In this document: one piece after another, positions 5,387 through 12,031 of the stretch
Layout of the letters: every line of letters starts with the position of its first letter
How positions within the stretch are numbered: position 1 is the first letter of the stretch
Assembly (NCBI GenBank): GCA_959606905.1
Contig: CAUHML010000089.1
Coordinates: 1-13,001, forward strand
DNA length: 13,001 bases
Reading direction: 5' to 3'
DNA from: an uncultured Bacteroides sp.
GTDB lineage: Bacteria; Bacteroidota; Bacteroidia; Bacteroidales; Bacteroidaceae
The notes under the pieces: generated by a model
Told to the model about the DNA's origin: nothing
The model's input: the letters and a program-made list of their open reading frames with translations, nothing else
Database searches by the model: none
Made by a program: the position numbers and the translations under genes

Positions 5387-5402
5387 GAGGGCGAACAGCT
5401 TT
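5322..5402. repeat. Second, interleaved inverted repeat in the leader
   Basis: AAAGGCTGTTCGC (5322-5334) is matched by GCGAACAGCTTT (5391-5402) with one unpaired base. The right arm lies beyond the right arm of the 5238-5386 pair, so the two repeat pairs interlock rather than nest. In RNA this could only form alternative stems or a pseudoknot. Confidence 0.45.
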
Positions 5403-5433
5403 CTTTATATCTATAACTCAAATTCTAACTACA

Positions 5434-6060
5434 ATGCCAAGAAACTTAGAATTAGAGAATGGGCGAATAATATGTACCCCACAATCTACGTTAGTTGCTA
5501 ACGAGAAAGCAACAACTCTATCCTTATCTTCTTCAACCGAAGAAATCAAACGTTATTTTAAAGCCATTTTGGAACTTTCAAAACTGGATATTCCCTATCC
5601 CGTTAACCTTGATAGTTGCTGGATGCTGTGCTATTCTGCAAAAGAAAAAGCAGTGCGAGCTTTAAAGGAAAATTTTATAGAAAGTGTTGATTATCAATTT
5701 TTAGCCCAAAATGGCGAAAACTCAAAATGCGGCAGACCATCAATAGAATACTACCTCTCCGTTTCATGCCTTGAATACTTCATCGCCCGCAAAGTTCGCC
5801 CCGTATTTGACGTGTACCGTGAAGTCTTTCACAAGGTGAACGAGATTGCACCAAAGGTTGCCAAATCAAGCGCAGCCGACAAACGGAAAATCGCAAAGCT
5901 TGAAAAGGAATTGGAGTTTACGAAAAAACTTCTCGAATGGACAAGGTGGAGTGAACGCAGGGAGATTGAGCTCAAATGCTCGTGCTTCTCTTTCTTAGTA
6001 AAGACGAAGCAGTACGATAAGTGGGCGGAATACAGAAGAACGGGTATAATCAAACCGTAA
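5434..6060 (+). CDS. AntA/AntB-like phage antirepressor
   Basis: The 208-residue protein starts at the ATG at 5434 (MPRNLELENG). A 20-residue extension from a TTG at 5374 would run through the inverted repeat and is unlikely. Residues about 55-135 fit the AntA/AntB antirepressor domain: FIESVDYQFL (81-90), NGENSKCGRPSIEYYLS (93-109) and the helix after it ending DVYREVFHK. A basic coiled-coil segment follows (RKIAKLEKELEFTKKL, 151-166), then a C-terminal WAEYRRTGIIKP. In phages such proteins bind and inactivate the CI-type repressor or act as regulators of early genes. It is the first gene of the rightward transcript and is followed by another antirepressor-type gene. Confidence 0.75.
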   Translation: MPRNLELENGRIICTPQSTLVANEKATTLSLSSSTEEIKRYFKAILELSKLDIPYPVNLDSCWMLCYSAKEKAVRALKENFIESVDYQFLAQNGENSKCGRPSIEYYLSVSCLEYFIARKVRPVFDVYREVFHKVNEIAPKVAKSSAADKRKIAKLEKELEFTKKLLEWTRWSERREIELKCSCFSFLVKTKQYDKWAEYRRTGIIKP

Positions 6061-6064
6061 AGCC

Positions 6065-6148
6065 ATGATTGAAATACTTATCGTGTTGGGTAGTCTTTTA
6101 TCGGGCTACCTCACTTTCCGAAAAAAGGGAGAGAAACTTTTCTATTGA
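6065..6148 (+). CDS. 27-residue membrane microprotein
   Basis: The ATG lies 4 bases after the antirepressor stop. The product is M-I-E then a hydrophobic stretch (ILIVLGSLLSGYLTF, residues 4-18) followed by a basic/polar end (RKKGEKLFY). That is the layout of a single-span inner-membrane microprotein with a positively charged cytoplasmic tail. It lies between two regulatory genes. A small toxin-like or signalling membrane peptide is possible, but the short length means chance cannot be excluded. Confidence 0.5.
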   Translation: MIEILIVLGSLLSGYLTFRKKGEKLFY

Positions 6149-6180
6149 GTAAAATCTAAAAAAAATAAACAATAATATTT

Positions 6181-6930
6181 ATGAGTGAATTAGTTTTTAA
6201 AGGTCAAAATGACCAAGTGCTAACCAATAGTATTTTGGTTGCTGAAAAGTTCTGCAAAGAGCCAAACGATGTAGTAAGAGCAATAGATAATTTATTGCAA
6301 AACGCTGATAATGAATGTGACGCAAAAGTTCGGGACATGTTCGTGGAATATACAGAAGATGTTCCACAGCCCAATGGAGGTGTAAAATCCGCAAGGCGAT
6401 TTATAATGAACCGAGATGGATTCACTCTTTTAGCAATGGGGTTCACTGGTAAGAAAGCCCTAAAATTCAAATTGGAATACATCGAAGCTTTTAATACAAT
6501 GGAAGAGGCACTGAAACGGCATCTTTCTTCCGCACAGATGTTCGCAATGCAGGCGAATATAAACCTCGAATACGAGAAACGGATAGGGAATGTAGAGAAC
6601 GAGATTGCGGCGATGAAGAAAGAGCGAGAAGAAAACGGGAAACTGCTTTTATCTTTATCGTTATCACCGGAGGTAATACCTCAGTTGTCGATACGAGACA
6701 ATATCCGACAATTGGTAAATAGATACGCAGAGGCGACAAATACTTCTACTCGGGATGTGTATCACAAGATATATAACCAATTGTATTACCTATATCACAT
6801 ATCAATAAACAACTATAAGAAAGTAAGGCGTGACGAATCAAAGCTTGAAATTGCAGAAAGAAACCATTTCCTTGACAAAGTATTCAACATTGCGTCAAAC
6901 TTAGTTCGTGAGGCTAATATATCATGCTAA
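6181..6930 (+). CDS. Rha-family phage regulatory protein with ORF6C-like C-terminus
   Basis: The 249-residue protein has the Rha (pRha) signature at residues 77-109: NRDGFTLLAMGFTGKKALKFK followed by YIEAFNTMEE. It is preceded by VLTNSILVAEKFCKEPNDVVRAIDNLL (13-39), which matches the N-terminal part of the domain. A coiled coil at about 125-155 links to a C-terminal region (IRDNIRQLVNRYAEATNTS, then VYHKIYNQLYYLYHISI, 171-209) that resembles ORF6C. Rha proteins of lambdoid phages affect growth in particular hosts, and the group is associated with antirepressor function. The ATG is preceded by an A-rich leader and no Shine-Dalgarno site. Together with the upstream AntA-like gene it forms a two-regulator cassette. 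Confidence 0.88.
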   Translation: MSELVFKGQNDQVLTNSILVAEKFCKEPNDVVRAIDNLLQNADNECDAKVRDMFVEYTEDVPQPNGGVKSARRFIMNRDGFTLLAMGFTGKKALKFKLEYIEAFNTMEEALKRHLSSAQMFAMQANINLEYEKRIGNVENEIAAMKKEREENGKLLLSLSLSPEVIPQLSIRDNIRQLVNRYAEATNTSTRDVYHKIYNQLYYLYHISINNYKKVRRDESKLEIAERNHFLDKVFNIASNLVREANISC

Positions 6931-6951
6931 CATTAATTAATTATACTAAAA

Positions 6952-7338
6952 ATGAAAACAGACGTAAGAACAGTGTACCATTGCGAACACTGCAATAAAA
7001 TATCACTCAATAAAGGAGCTATGACGTTACATGAGGATAAATGTAAGAGAAACCCCGTTAATAGGTCTTATTGTATAGGATGCAAGCACCTCACAGTAGA
7101 GGATATAGAATATAACGATAAACCTGATAAATGTGATTATGATGAGTTCTCTCCAAGTGTAAGACCTCGCCGCAGATTTATATGCGATATAGACAACAAG
7201 GTAATGTATCATCCAAAAGTCAGAACGTTCAGAAAAGAGAAAAGAGAGCTGATATTTAGCATATCCCAAAAGCCTATGCCTAATGAGGTTGAAGAGTGCG
7301 ATAATTTTGAAGATAAAATACCGGATTTCACTTTTTAA
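6952..7338 (+). CDS. Cys/His metal-binding (zinc-finger-like) protein
   Basis: The 128-residue protein begins with a C2HC finger: Cys11-x2-Cys14, then His27 and Cys31, with a helical KGAMTLHEDKCK. A second set, Cys41-x2-Cys44 with Cys61 and Cys78, could bind another metal ion. The C-terminal third is acidic (VEECDNFEDKIPDFTF). The family was not named from sequence. A nucleic-acid-binding or adaptor role is the natural reading. It starts 21 bases after the Rha gene and is followed directly by the replication-like pair. Confidence 0.72.
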   Translation: MKTDVRTVYHCEHCNKISLNKGAMTLHEDKCKRNPVNRSYCIGCKHLTVEDIEYNDKPDKCDYDEFSPSVRPRRRFICDIDNKVMYHPKVRTFRKEKRELIFSISQKPMPNEVEECDNFEDKIPDFTF

Positions 7339-7339
7339 T

Positions 7340-7756
7340 ATGAAAACAATAAAGCAGCAATCAGAAGAGTATGCGTTGAAATATCCTTCCGAAATCCGAA
7401 ATGAAATAGCGAAAGCATGGATAGACGGGAGAAACTCAATAAGGAAGAAAGATGTACTTGACCTCTATTTCGTAGAGGAAGAATACAAGGATATATTCAT
7501 ATACTGGCTCAACTACAAAAAAGAGAGGGGGCAGCCATACAAGCAGACCGGAGCAGAGGCATGTTACCGGAAGCTATTAACTCTTTCGGGAGGTGACAAG
7601 CAGATGATGATTGCAATAATAGAGCAAAGCATGAGTAATAATTACCAAGGGTTATTTCCACTAAAAGACAATGGGAACAGAAATCACACTAACAAGCAAG
7701 GAAATAGCGGTTCTATCTTCCAGGCAGCTGATTGCTATCTGCAAGAACATCAGTAA
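7340..7756 (+). CDS. Replication-protein-like C-terminal domain protein
   Basis: The 138-residue protein starts at the ATG at 7340, two bases after the previous stop. An in-frame extension upstream overlaps that gene and is not needed. Residues 52-106 (IYWLNYKKERGQPYKQTGAEA, then LSGGDKQMMIAIIEQSMSNNYQGLF) match the C-terminal element seen in many phage replication initiators and DnaD/DnaT-like proteins, where W..YK..R..Y, an EA helix, SGG and NxxQGLF recur. Here it stands alone behind a short helical N-terminus. The last 25 residues are low-complexity (NGNRNHTNKQGNSG) and overlap the next gene. It is probably an accessory factor for loading replication proteins. Confidence 0.65.
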   Translation: MKTIKQQSEEYALKYPSEIRNEIAKAWIDGRNSIRKKDVLDLYFVEEEYKDIFIYWLNYKKERGQPYKQTGAEACYRKLLTLSGGDKQMMIAIIEQSMSNNYQGLFPLKDNGNRNHTNKQGNSGSIFQAADCYLQEHQ

Positions 7757-8315
7757 TGAGATAACTTCCATAAGCCAAGCGATAAACGCACCTCCCATAC
7801 AATTATCACAATGGAGGAAAGATAACGAAACCTGCATAAAGGCGGTTCTTGTAAAGTTCATAGAAGGTACTCTGTTGTTTTACGGCCGTAGCCGCGAGGA
7901 TATGAATGACTATCAAGTAGCATCCATTGTAAACTCTATCCTTGACAAGTATTATTATTTCAGAATTGAGGACGTTTGCCTTTGTTTTAAACGGGCAAGG
8001 GAAAACTCATCATACGGTGGATTTTATGGCAAAATAGACGGTTCTGTCATCATGAGCTGGTTTGCCACTTACGATAAGGAGCGGGATGAAGTGATACACT
8101 CAATGCCGGAAGAAAAAATTAATGTTTTTACTGGAGAAGAGTATAGCCGAGAAGAGTACATTGAGATGTTGAAAGCTAAGATAGCCGGTGGAGACCTGTA
8201 CGCAAACGAAGCATTGCGGCGTGTTGGTACATTCGAGCGTATAATGTTTGATAGACGTGGAGAGTATGCCAGTTATAAGTATTGGCGAAAGCATAAATTT
8301 GACAATAAAGTATGA
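7671..8315 (+). CDS. Replication-associated protein (DUF6633-like)
   Basis: The 214-residue protein starts at an ATG inside the preceding gene, an 86-base overlap in another frame. No later ATG retains the N-terminal half. The segment YYYFRIEDVCLCFKRAREN followed by SYGGFYGKIDGSVIMSWFATYDKERDE (95-140) matches the IED..CF...G.YG...DG.VI..W...Y..ER pattern I recall from Bacteroides mobile elements and phages (DUF6633-type). These often lie beside replication genes. The C-terminus is helical and charged. Its stop overlaps the next gene (ATGA). The frame is secure; the family assignment is from remembered pattern. Confidence 0.7.
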   Translation: MGTEITLTSKEIAVLSSRQLIAICKNISNEITSISQAINAPPIQLSQWRKDNETCIKAVLVKFIEGTLLFYGRSREDMNDYQVASIVNSILDKYYYFRIEDVCLCFKRARENSSYGGFYGKIDGSVIMSWFATYDKERDEVIHSMPEEKINVFTGEEYSREEYIEMLKAKIAGGDLYANEALRRVGTFERIMFDRRGEYASYKYWRKHKFDNKV

Positions 8316-8503
8316 GACTTACAATATGTTGGACGACAAGAGGCAGGCAAAGACGCTTTTACTATGATATATGCAAAAAGTTTGGCATATCGGATTACAT
8401 GAGTGTTAATCATGAGACGCCATGCGATATAAGGGATGAAGATATGAAACTGTTGAAGGAATGCGAAAAACGAGGGTTTATCCAAATAAGAAACAAACGG
8501 TAA
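8312..8503 (+). CDS. Small protein of unknown function
   Basis: The 63-residue basic product (MRLTICWTTRGRQRRFYYDI...) is coupled to the gene before it by ATGA. It has an arginine-rich first third and a C-terminal helix (DEDMKLLKECEKRGFIQIRNKR). A compact nucleic-acid-binding fold is possible but no family was recognised. The coupling and the steady composition argue for a real gene. Confidence 0.7.
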   Translation: MRLTICWTTRGRQRRFYYDICKKFGISDYMSVNHETPCDIRDEDMKLLKECEKRGFIQIRNKR

Positions 8504-8509
8504 ATAATC

Positions 8510-8677
8510 ATGGACATAGAGATTGAAAAGAAAATCGAACAATTGGAGTGGCAGCGTGACAATGCAATGCGCATACGCTGCCCGTTGGTGGCAAGGAAGT
8601 ATCAGCGCATGATTGATGAACTTGCAAAAGAGAGCAGAAACAAGAATATGAACAAGGCAGAACAGGCAAGGCAATGA
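8510..8677 (+). CDS. Small helical protein of unknown function
   Basis: The 55-residue product (MDIEIEKKIEQLEWQRDNAM...) is highly charged and predicted to be one or two long helices, possibly a coiled coil. It begins 6 bases after the previous stop and ends in an ATGA overlap with the gene at 8674. That two-sided packing supports it despite its length. No function is apparent. Confidence 0.65.
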   Translation: MDIEIEKKIEQLEWQRDNAMRIRCPLVARKYQRMIDELAKESRNKNMNKAEQARQ

Positions 8678-9306
8678 CTACCGACACGGCAAATCAGATA
8701 ATCAGCAAATATGAGAGTCTTGTAGTTCTGTGCACCTACAACATATTGCTCACGAACGACATCTGTTGTGGGCAGGTTATCGAGTGTCTGCATGCGATGA
8801 AGAGAACGCCTTATTACAAACAGGCATTCAAGCGGTATTTGAATGATGCCGATAAGGCAAGAAAGGAATACGAGCGTACTGTAAACAGCGTTATCGGTTC
8901 AGACCGGAGCGAGTTTTTCGCCAACTGCAACGACAAGTACACGGAGGAAGTGAACAAGCACGTGGATATGCTGTATTGGCAGTTCAAGCAGGTTCTCGAC
9001 GATAACGGCATATCCCATTCCGCAGAGATTGCAAGATTCGAGCTTGCAAGGACATTGTGTGATTACGCCTGCATCCAGTTTGACGAAAGGATTAAAGAGC
9101 TTCGGAAGAAAGATGCACGGTTCAACGGGTTCACGTTGGAATATTTGAAGCTTTCAAATGTGGCAAGGATGATGAACCTTGCTTCCGACTGTTTGAAAAT
9201 CGGGAAAACGGTCAATATGAACACAGAGCGGTGCACAGCAGCGTTTGATGTGCTGGTAAGAAAGCTGTCGGATGCGGATAATATTGCCAACGCGATAAAA
9301 GTTTAG
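8674..9306 (+). CDS. Helical protein of unknown function
   Basis: The 210-residue product is almost entirely helical by composition, with repeated charged/hydrophobic spacing (ELRKKDARFNGFTLEYLKLS, VNKHVDMLYWQFKQVLDD). It contains several cysteines scattered through the sequence but no CxxC pair. There is no membrane segment or nucleotide-binding motif. It is ATGA-coupled to the gene before it and looks like the end of the replication-like string. I do not recognise the family. Confidence 0.72.
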   Translation: MTTDTANQIISKYESLVVLCTYNILLTNDICCGQVIECLHAMKRTPYYKQAFKRYLNDADKARKEYERTVNSVIGSDRSEFFANCNDKYTEEVNKHVDMLYWQFKQVLDDNGISHSAEIARFELARTLCDYACIQFDERIKELRKKDARFNGFTLEYLKLSNVARMMNLASDCLKIGKTVNMNTERCTAAFDVLVRKLSDADNIANAIKV

Positions 9307-9310
9307 TGAA

Positions 9311-9391
9311 ATGAAACCTATTTATAACCTTATAACCCTCCTCATGGACTGGCTTTCGGTAGAGGTCGGAGCGGATGAAGAGTGGTTCTGA
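9311..9391 (+). CDS. Possible 26-residue microprotein
   Basis: The frame (MKPIYNLITLLMDWLSVE...EEWF) begins 4 bases after the previous stop. It has an amphipathic hydrophobic start (IYNLITLLMDWL) and an acidic aromatic end. After the TGA at 9389-9391 the same frame stays open (IKTSWCKMCVSEDN...) to 9460. This could be a short gene or the front of an interrupted longer one. Too short to be sure. Confidence 0.38.
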   Translation: MKPIYNLITLLMDWLSVEVGADEEWF

Positions 9392-9412
9392 ATCAAGACA
9401 TCATGGTGCAAA

Positions 9413-9460
9413 ATGTGTGTTTCGGAAGACAATCGGGAACGGAATAAAAGGAAGAAATGA
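9413..9460 (+). CDS. Possible 15-residue frame or remnant of the upstream gene
   Basis: An ATG at 9413 opens MCVSEDNRERNKRKK, ending in an ATGA overlap with the next gene at 9457. It is in the same frame as the 9311-9391 product and separated from it by one TGA. The basic end also contains the AAGGAAG that could serve as a ribosome-binding site for the following gene. It may simply be leader sequence. Confidence 0.25.
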   Translation: MCVSEDNRERNKRKK

Positions 9461-9645
9461 AAACAGTTAAACTTTCCAATTTAAAAGTCGGCGACCTTTT
9501 CATCCATAAAGGAACGGTGTACGAGATTATTACAAAGAGTAAGTGGACTTCCCAATGTAGGTATCTAAATGATAAATATCGCTTCGGTGGTTGGTGTCAA
9601 TACTTGTATTGTGATTTTAGTAATTACACAAAAGTGGAAATTTAA
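9457..9645 (+). CDS. Small protein of unknown function
   Basis: The 62-residue product begins MKTVKLSNLKVGDLFIHKGTVYEIITK, a compact beta-rich start of the kind seen in small SH3-like or translation-factor-like folds. It continues with an aromatic- and cysteine-containing second half (QCRYLND, GGWCQYLYCDFSNY). An AAGGAAG precedes the ATG. The VGDLF..KG..YE pattern is common in small Bacteroides phage proteins of unknown role. Confidence 0.68.
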   Translation: MKTVKLSNLKVGDLFIHKGTVYEIITKSKWTSQCRYLNDKYRFGGWCQYLYCDFSNYTKVEI

Positions 9646-9688
9646 TATTAGCATGTGGTAAATATAAGAAAATTAAAAGTCATTGATT

Positions 9689-10093
9689 ATGAAACAGACA
9701 GTAGAAGAAGCAGCCCAAAGCATGGCTTACAATAAGATGCCAGATTGGGGAGGATTGCCAGCATTGGCGAAAAAATATTTTATAAAAGGTGCAGACTGGC
9801 AGGCAAAGCAATCTCCGTGGATAAGCGTTGAGGAACAGTTGCCAGAAGAAAATGAGAATATCATTATCATGTGCAAGCATGGCGCAATATTTAATGGCAC
9901 ATACTGTAATGGAGTATGGTTCTGTATGGACGGTTATATCAATGATATATACAAAGACAGTCCTATTTATACTTCAATGGGCAGTATACCTCCATTATGG
10001 GAGCCTGTGGCCTGGATGCCCATCCCCTCTTTCAATGAGATACTCGAAGCCAACAAGGATGTACTGGAACGGATTAAAGAGAAAGGAGACTGA
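9689..10093 (+). CDS. DUF551-like protein
   Basis: The 134-residue protein starts at the ATG at 9689; a TTG two codons upstream is less likely. The middle, SPWISVEEQLPEENENIIIM, and the later WEPVAWMPIPS are the two ends of the DUF551 signature (WISV.E.LP ... W.P.P). The domain is common in phage and prophage cargo and has no known activity. The N-terminus (EEAAQSMAYNKMPDW...GADWQAKQ) and the C-terminal helix flank it. It sits in the accessory mini-gene run. Confidence 0.75.
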   Translation: MKQTVEEAAQSMAYNKMPDWGGLPALAKKYFIKGADWQAKQSPWISVEEQLPEENENIIIMCKHGAIFNGTYCNGVWFCMDGYINDIYKDSPIYTSMGSIPPLWEPVAWMPIPSFNEILEANKDVLERIKEKGD

Positions 10094-10094
10094 T

Positions 10095-10289
10095 ATGGGA
10101 AAATACAGAATATACAGATACGGACTTTTTGACCACATTTTTGACGTTCAAGTGAAAAAGTGGTATGGATGGGTACTCGTTAAGAGGTTTAAGGCGGATG
10201 TGAGTTCTAACGACGCGATGATAGACAATATTTATTACTGTGAAATACTATCCAAGGAACTTTTGGGAAAATTGGAGGAGGAATTATGA
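10095..10289 (+). CDS. Small basic protein of unknown function
   Basis: The 64-residue product is MGKYRIYRYGLFDHIF...; a longer frame running back to 9828 would lie wholly inside the DUF551-like gene and is rejected. AAAGGAG at 10082-10088, 6 bases before the ATG, is a clear Shine-Dalgarno match, which is unusual for this host group. The first half is aromatic and basic, the end acidic (LSKELLGKLEEEL). The stop overlaps the next start (ATGA at 10286). Confidence 0.7.
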   Translation: MGKYRIYRYGLFDHIFDVQVKKWYGWVLVKRFKADVSSNDAMIDNIYYCEILSKELLGKLEEEL

Positions 10290-10677
10290 AACCAAAACAA
10301 GTATTATCAGTCGAACAGATGATGCATTTGAAGGAGCTTGGGTTGGACACAAGCGATGGAAGCATGTGTCTTGAGTGGAATGAATCAGATTCAGACAACA
10401 TGGTTGTACCTCTCCGGATGCCGATACGAATTACGACTATTATCATGAAACTTACACTTTGCAGGACATTCTCGATAAGCTGCCGACACTTATAATTATA
10501 AGTTCCGATTTTTATAAGATTTGCATTGAACCGTTTTGTGGATATTGGGATATATATTACTATAAATCTGATGCTACAGAACTTATCTCGAAAAAGTCTG
10601 AAAATATTATTGATGCGGCTTACGATATGTTGTGCTGGTGTATTGAAAACAGGTATATTAAAACTAATCAGTTATGA
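10286..10677 (+). pseudogene. Frameshifted gene, Bacteroides phage protein of unknown function
   Basis: The 5' frame (MKPKQVLSVEQMMHLKELGL... to MVVPL) is protein-like up to about 10411 and then becomes basic nonsense ending at 10495. From about 10414 the frame one base back reads DADTNYDYYHETYTLQDILDKLP and continues to 10677 (LIDAAYDMLCWCIEN type ending: IIDAAYDMLCWCIENRYIK). Together they give one sensible protein of about 130 residues, with the break near the bases cctctccggat. One missing base there would explain it. No slippery heptamer is visible, so programmed frameshifting is not favoured. Cause could be a real mutation or a sequencing error. The end overlaps the next gene by ATGA. 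Confidence 0.75.
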
Positions 10678-10961
10678 AAGCAAGAATAAAAGCAACCGGA
10701 ACGATTGTAGAGGTTGAAGGCTTATTTGACGTTGGGACTGCCTTAGTGAATGGTAGGTATTTCAAAGTGTCAGAACTCGACTTCTTTGATAATTTTGAAA
10801 CTATTGATTGGGAGCACAGGCGTTATGAACTGGCGAAGGCTGCAATGCAAGGATTCTGTAGCAATCCACATCAACAGATAATGGATGCTGACTCAAATAT
10901 GGTGGCAGAATGGAGTATTGGTTTCGCTGATTCACTAATAAAGAAATTGAAAGGGAAATAA
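10674..10961 (+). CDS. Protein of unknown function
   Basis: The 95-residue product has a beta-rich N-terminal half (MKARIKATGTIVEVEGLFDVG, then GRYFKVSELDFFD). The C-terminal half is helical (IDWEHRRYELAKAAMQGF, then VAEWSIGFADSLIKKLKGK). The second half, with RRYE.AKAAMQG..S and ADSLIKKLK, resembles a family widespread in Bacteroides phages, without known activity. It is coupled by ATGA to the broken gene before it. Confidence 0.74.
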   Translation: MKARIKATGTIVEVEGLFDVGTALVNGRYFKVSELDFFDNFETIDWEHRRYELAKAAMQGFCSNPHQQIMDADSNMVAEWSIGFADSLIKKLKGK

Positions 10962-10963
10962 CC

Positions 10964-11155
10964 ATGGATATAGAAGAAGCAAAAAACAAGAAAGCGAAAG
11001 CCGAAATGGAGATAGCTCATATTCTGGAAAAACTTGAAGCTGAAACGGGTTTAAAAGTCAGCAACATGTTTTATATATGCAGAGAAAAGGATAAATCTGC
11101 GTTAGCTGTTTCCCCCATAGAGCATATAAAAACCAATATAATCTTAACGTTGTAA
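10964..11155 (+). CDS. Small helical protein of unknown function
   Basis: The 63-residue product starts MDIEEAKNKKAKAEMEIAHILEKLEAETGLKV, a long amphipathic helix, followed by a short strand-rich end (SALAVSPIEHIKTNIILTL). The stretch LEAETGLKV recalls LEKATGLKV in the product of the last gene of the window, so the two may be distant relatives. It begins 2 bases after the preceding stop. Confidence 0.68.
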   Translation: MDIEEAKNKKAKAEMEIAHILEKLEAETGLKVSNMFYICREKDKSALAVSPIEHIKTNIILTL

Positions 11156-11157
11156 CC

Positions 11158-11373
11158 ATGGAAATAAAGAACGTAGGACAACTTAGAAAAATAATTGAGA
11201 ATCTTTCCGATGATTACGAAATAGAGATGCGTGTCAGACGCAAATTAACGGATGAAGAATTGAAAAATTGCAGATACCCTTATCCTTACGATACAGAGTA
11301 TTTAATTCTTGAATTTGATGATATAGGTGTGTCTGACAAAGTATTATGTTTGGGTGTAACTTCTAATAGATGA
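11158..11373 (+). CDS. Small protein of unknown function
   Basis: The 71-residue product (MEIKNVGQLRKIIENLSDDYEIEMRVRR...) follows a pattern seen in many small phage proteins: a helix with L..I..L.DD followed by strands (EYLILEFDDIGVSDKVLCLGV). No named family or catalytic motif was found. It starts 2 bases after the previous stop and ends in an overlap with the gene at 11370. Confidence 0.7.
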   Translation: MEIKNVGQLRKIIENLSDDYEIEMRVRRKLTDEELKNCRYPYPYDTEYLILEFDDIGVSDKVLCLGVTSNR

Positions 11374-11576
11374 ACGGTATGAAAGTAAATAACGGAATAA
11401 TAATAGACGGAGTGCTGCATGAAGCGGTGCAAGATAATATTCATTGCGCCTCATGCTCTCTGTACGAGAAATGCGCAGAGGTGAACTACACAGCATGTAT
11501 AAGCGATTTGTTTAGCTGTGGCGGTTTTATCAATCGTGGCAAAGTGACAGATATTAAGATAGATAAGGAGGAATAA
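11370..11576 (+). CDS. Small Cys-rich protein, possible metal binder
   Basis: The 68-residue product has Cys26-x2-Cys29, Cys35, Cys43 and Cys50, with HCASCSLYEKC as the core. A treble-clef or zinc-knuckle-like site is likely from this spacing. A second ATG at 11379 (MKVNNGIIIDG) may be the real start; the first overlaps the previous stop by ATGA. The end is charged (KVTDIKIDKEE), and its last codons contain the strong Shine-Dalgarno site of the next gene. Confidence 0.7.
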   Translation: MNGMKVNNGIIIDGVLHEAVQDNIHCASCSLYEKCAEVNYTACISDLFSCGGFINRGKVTDIKIDKEE

Positions 11577-11578
11577 CT

Positions 11579-12031
11579 ATGGGATTTACAACACCGTGTT
11601 TCATAAGAAAGAATACACCGGAGCTTCGGAAGAAGCTGGAAGAGTTGGGATATATCAAAAACTCTCCTAAATGGACGGATGATTGCAATATAGTATGGGC
11701 TTATCAATATTCAGAAGAAAAGGGATTTGATACTCCCCACTATGTAATTGCGAACGCTTTTGATATTCCTTTTGATAAACATAGCCGTTTATGTGGAAAA
11801 TTTATTGATTGCGGAACCAACGAAGAACTTTTCTTGGCTATTGCTGCATTAAGGGATGATACAGGTGATAATCAACTATTTACTAATGAAAAGGGCGATT
11901 GGGGTATATACCGGGATGGCTCTGACGGCGGTTTACCTGGAATGGATTTCTATGGGATGCCTAATGATTTTAACTTATCATATTATCACAAGGCTACCGT
12001 AAACGAACTGATTGAACACTTTAAAGTATGA
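11579..12031 (+). CDS. Protein of unknown function
   Basis: The 150-residue product begins MGFTTPCFIRKNTPELRKKLEELGY. It contains FIDCGTNEELFLAIAALRDDTGDNQLF, a segment I associate with a recurrent Bacteroides phage protein of unknown role. AAGGAGG at 11565-11571 lies 7 bases before the ATG, the strongest Shine-Dalgarno match in the window and decisive for the start. No signal peptide or catalytic motif was seen. It ends in an ATGA overlap with the lipoprotein gene. Confidence 0.75.
   Translation: MGFTTPCFIRKNTPELRKKLEELGYIKNSPKWTDDCNIVWAYQYSEEKGFDTPHYVIANAFDIPFDKHSRLCGKFIDCGTNEELFLAIAALRDDTGDNQLFTNEKGDWGIYRDGSDGGLPGMDFYGMPNDFNLSYYHKATVNELIEHFKV

Noticed and set aside
5374..5433. TTG start adding 20 residues to the AntA-like protein
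   Set aside because: The extension lies on the inverted repeats. The ATG at 5434 follows an A-rich leader typical for the host.
9828..10094. Extended open frame leading into the 10095 gene
   Set aside because: It is fully inside the DUF551-like gene in another frame. A Shine-Dalgarno site and the ATG at 10095 define the real start.
10286..10495. Independent 69-residue gene ending at 10495
   Set aside because: The last ~27 residues are out-of-frame nonsense; sensible coding continues in the neighbouring frame, so this is the front half of a broken gene.
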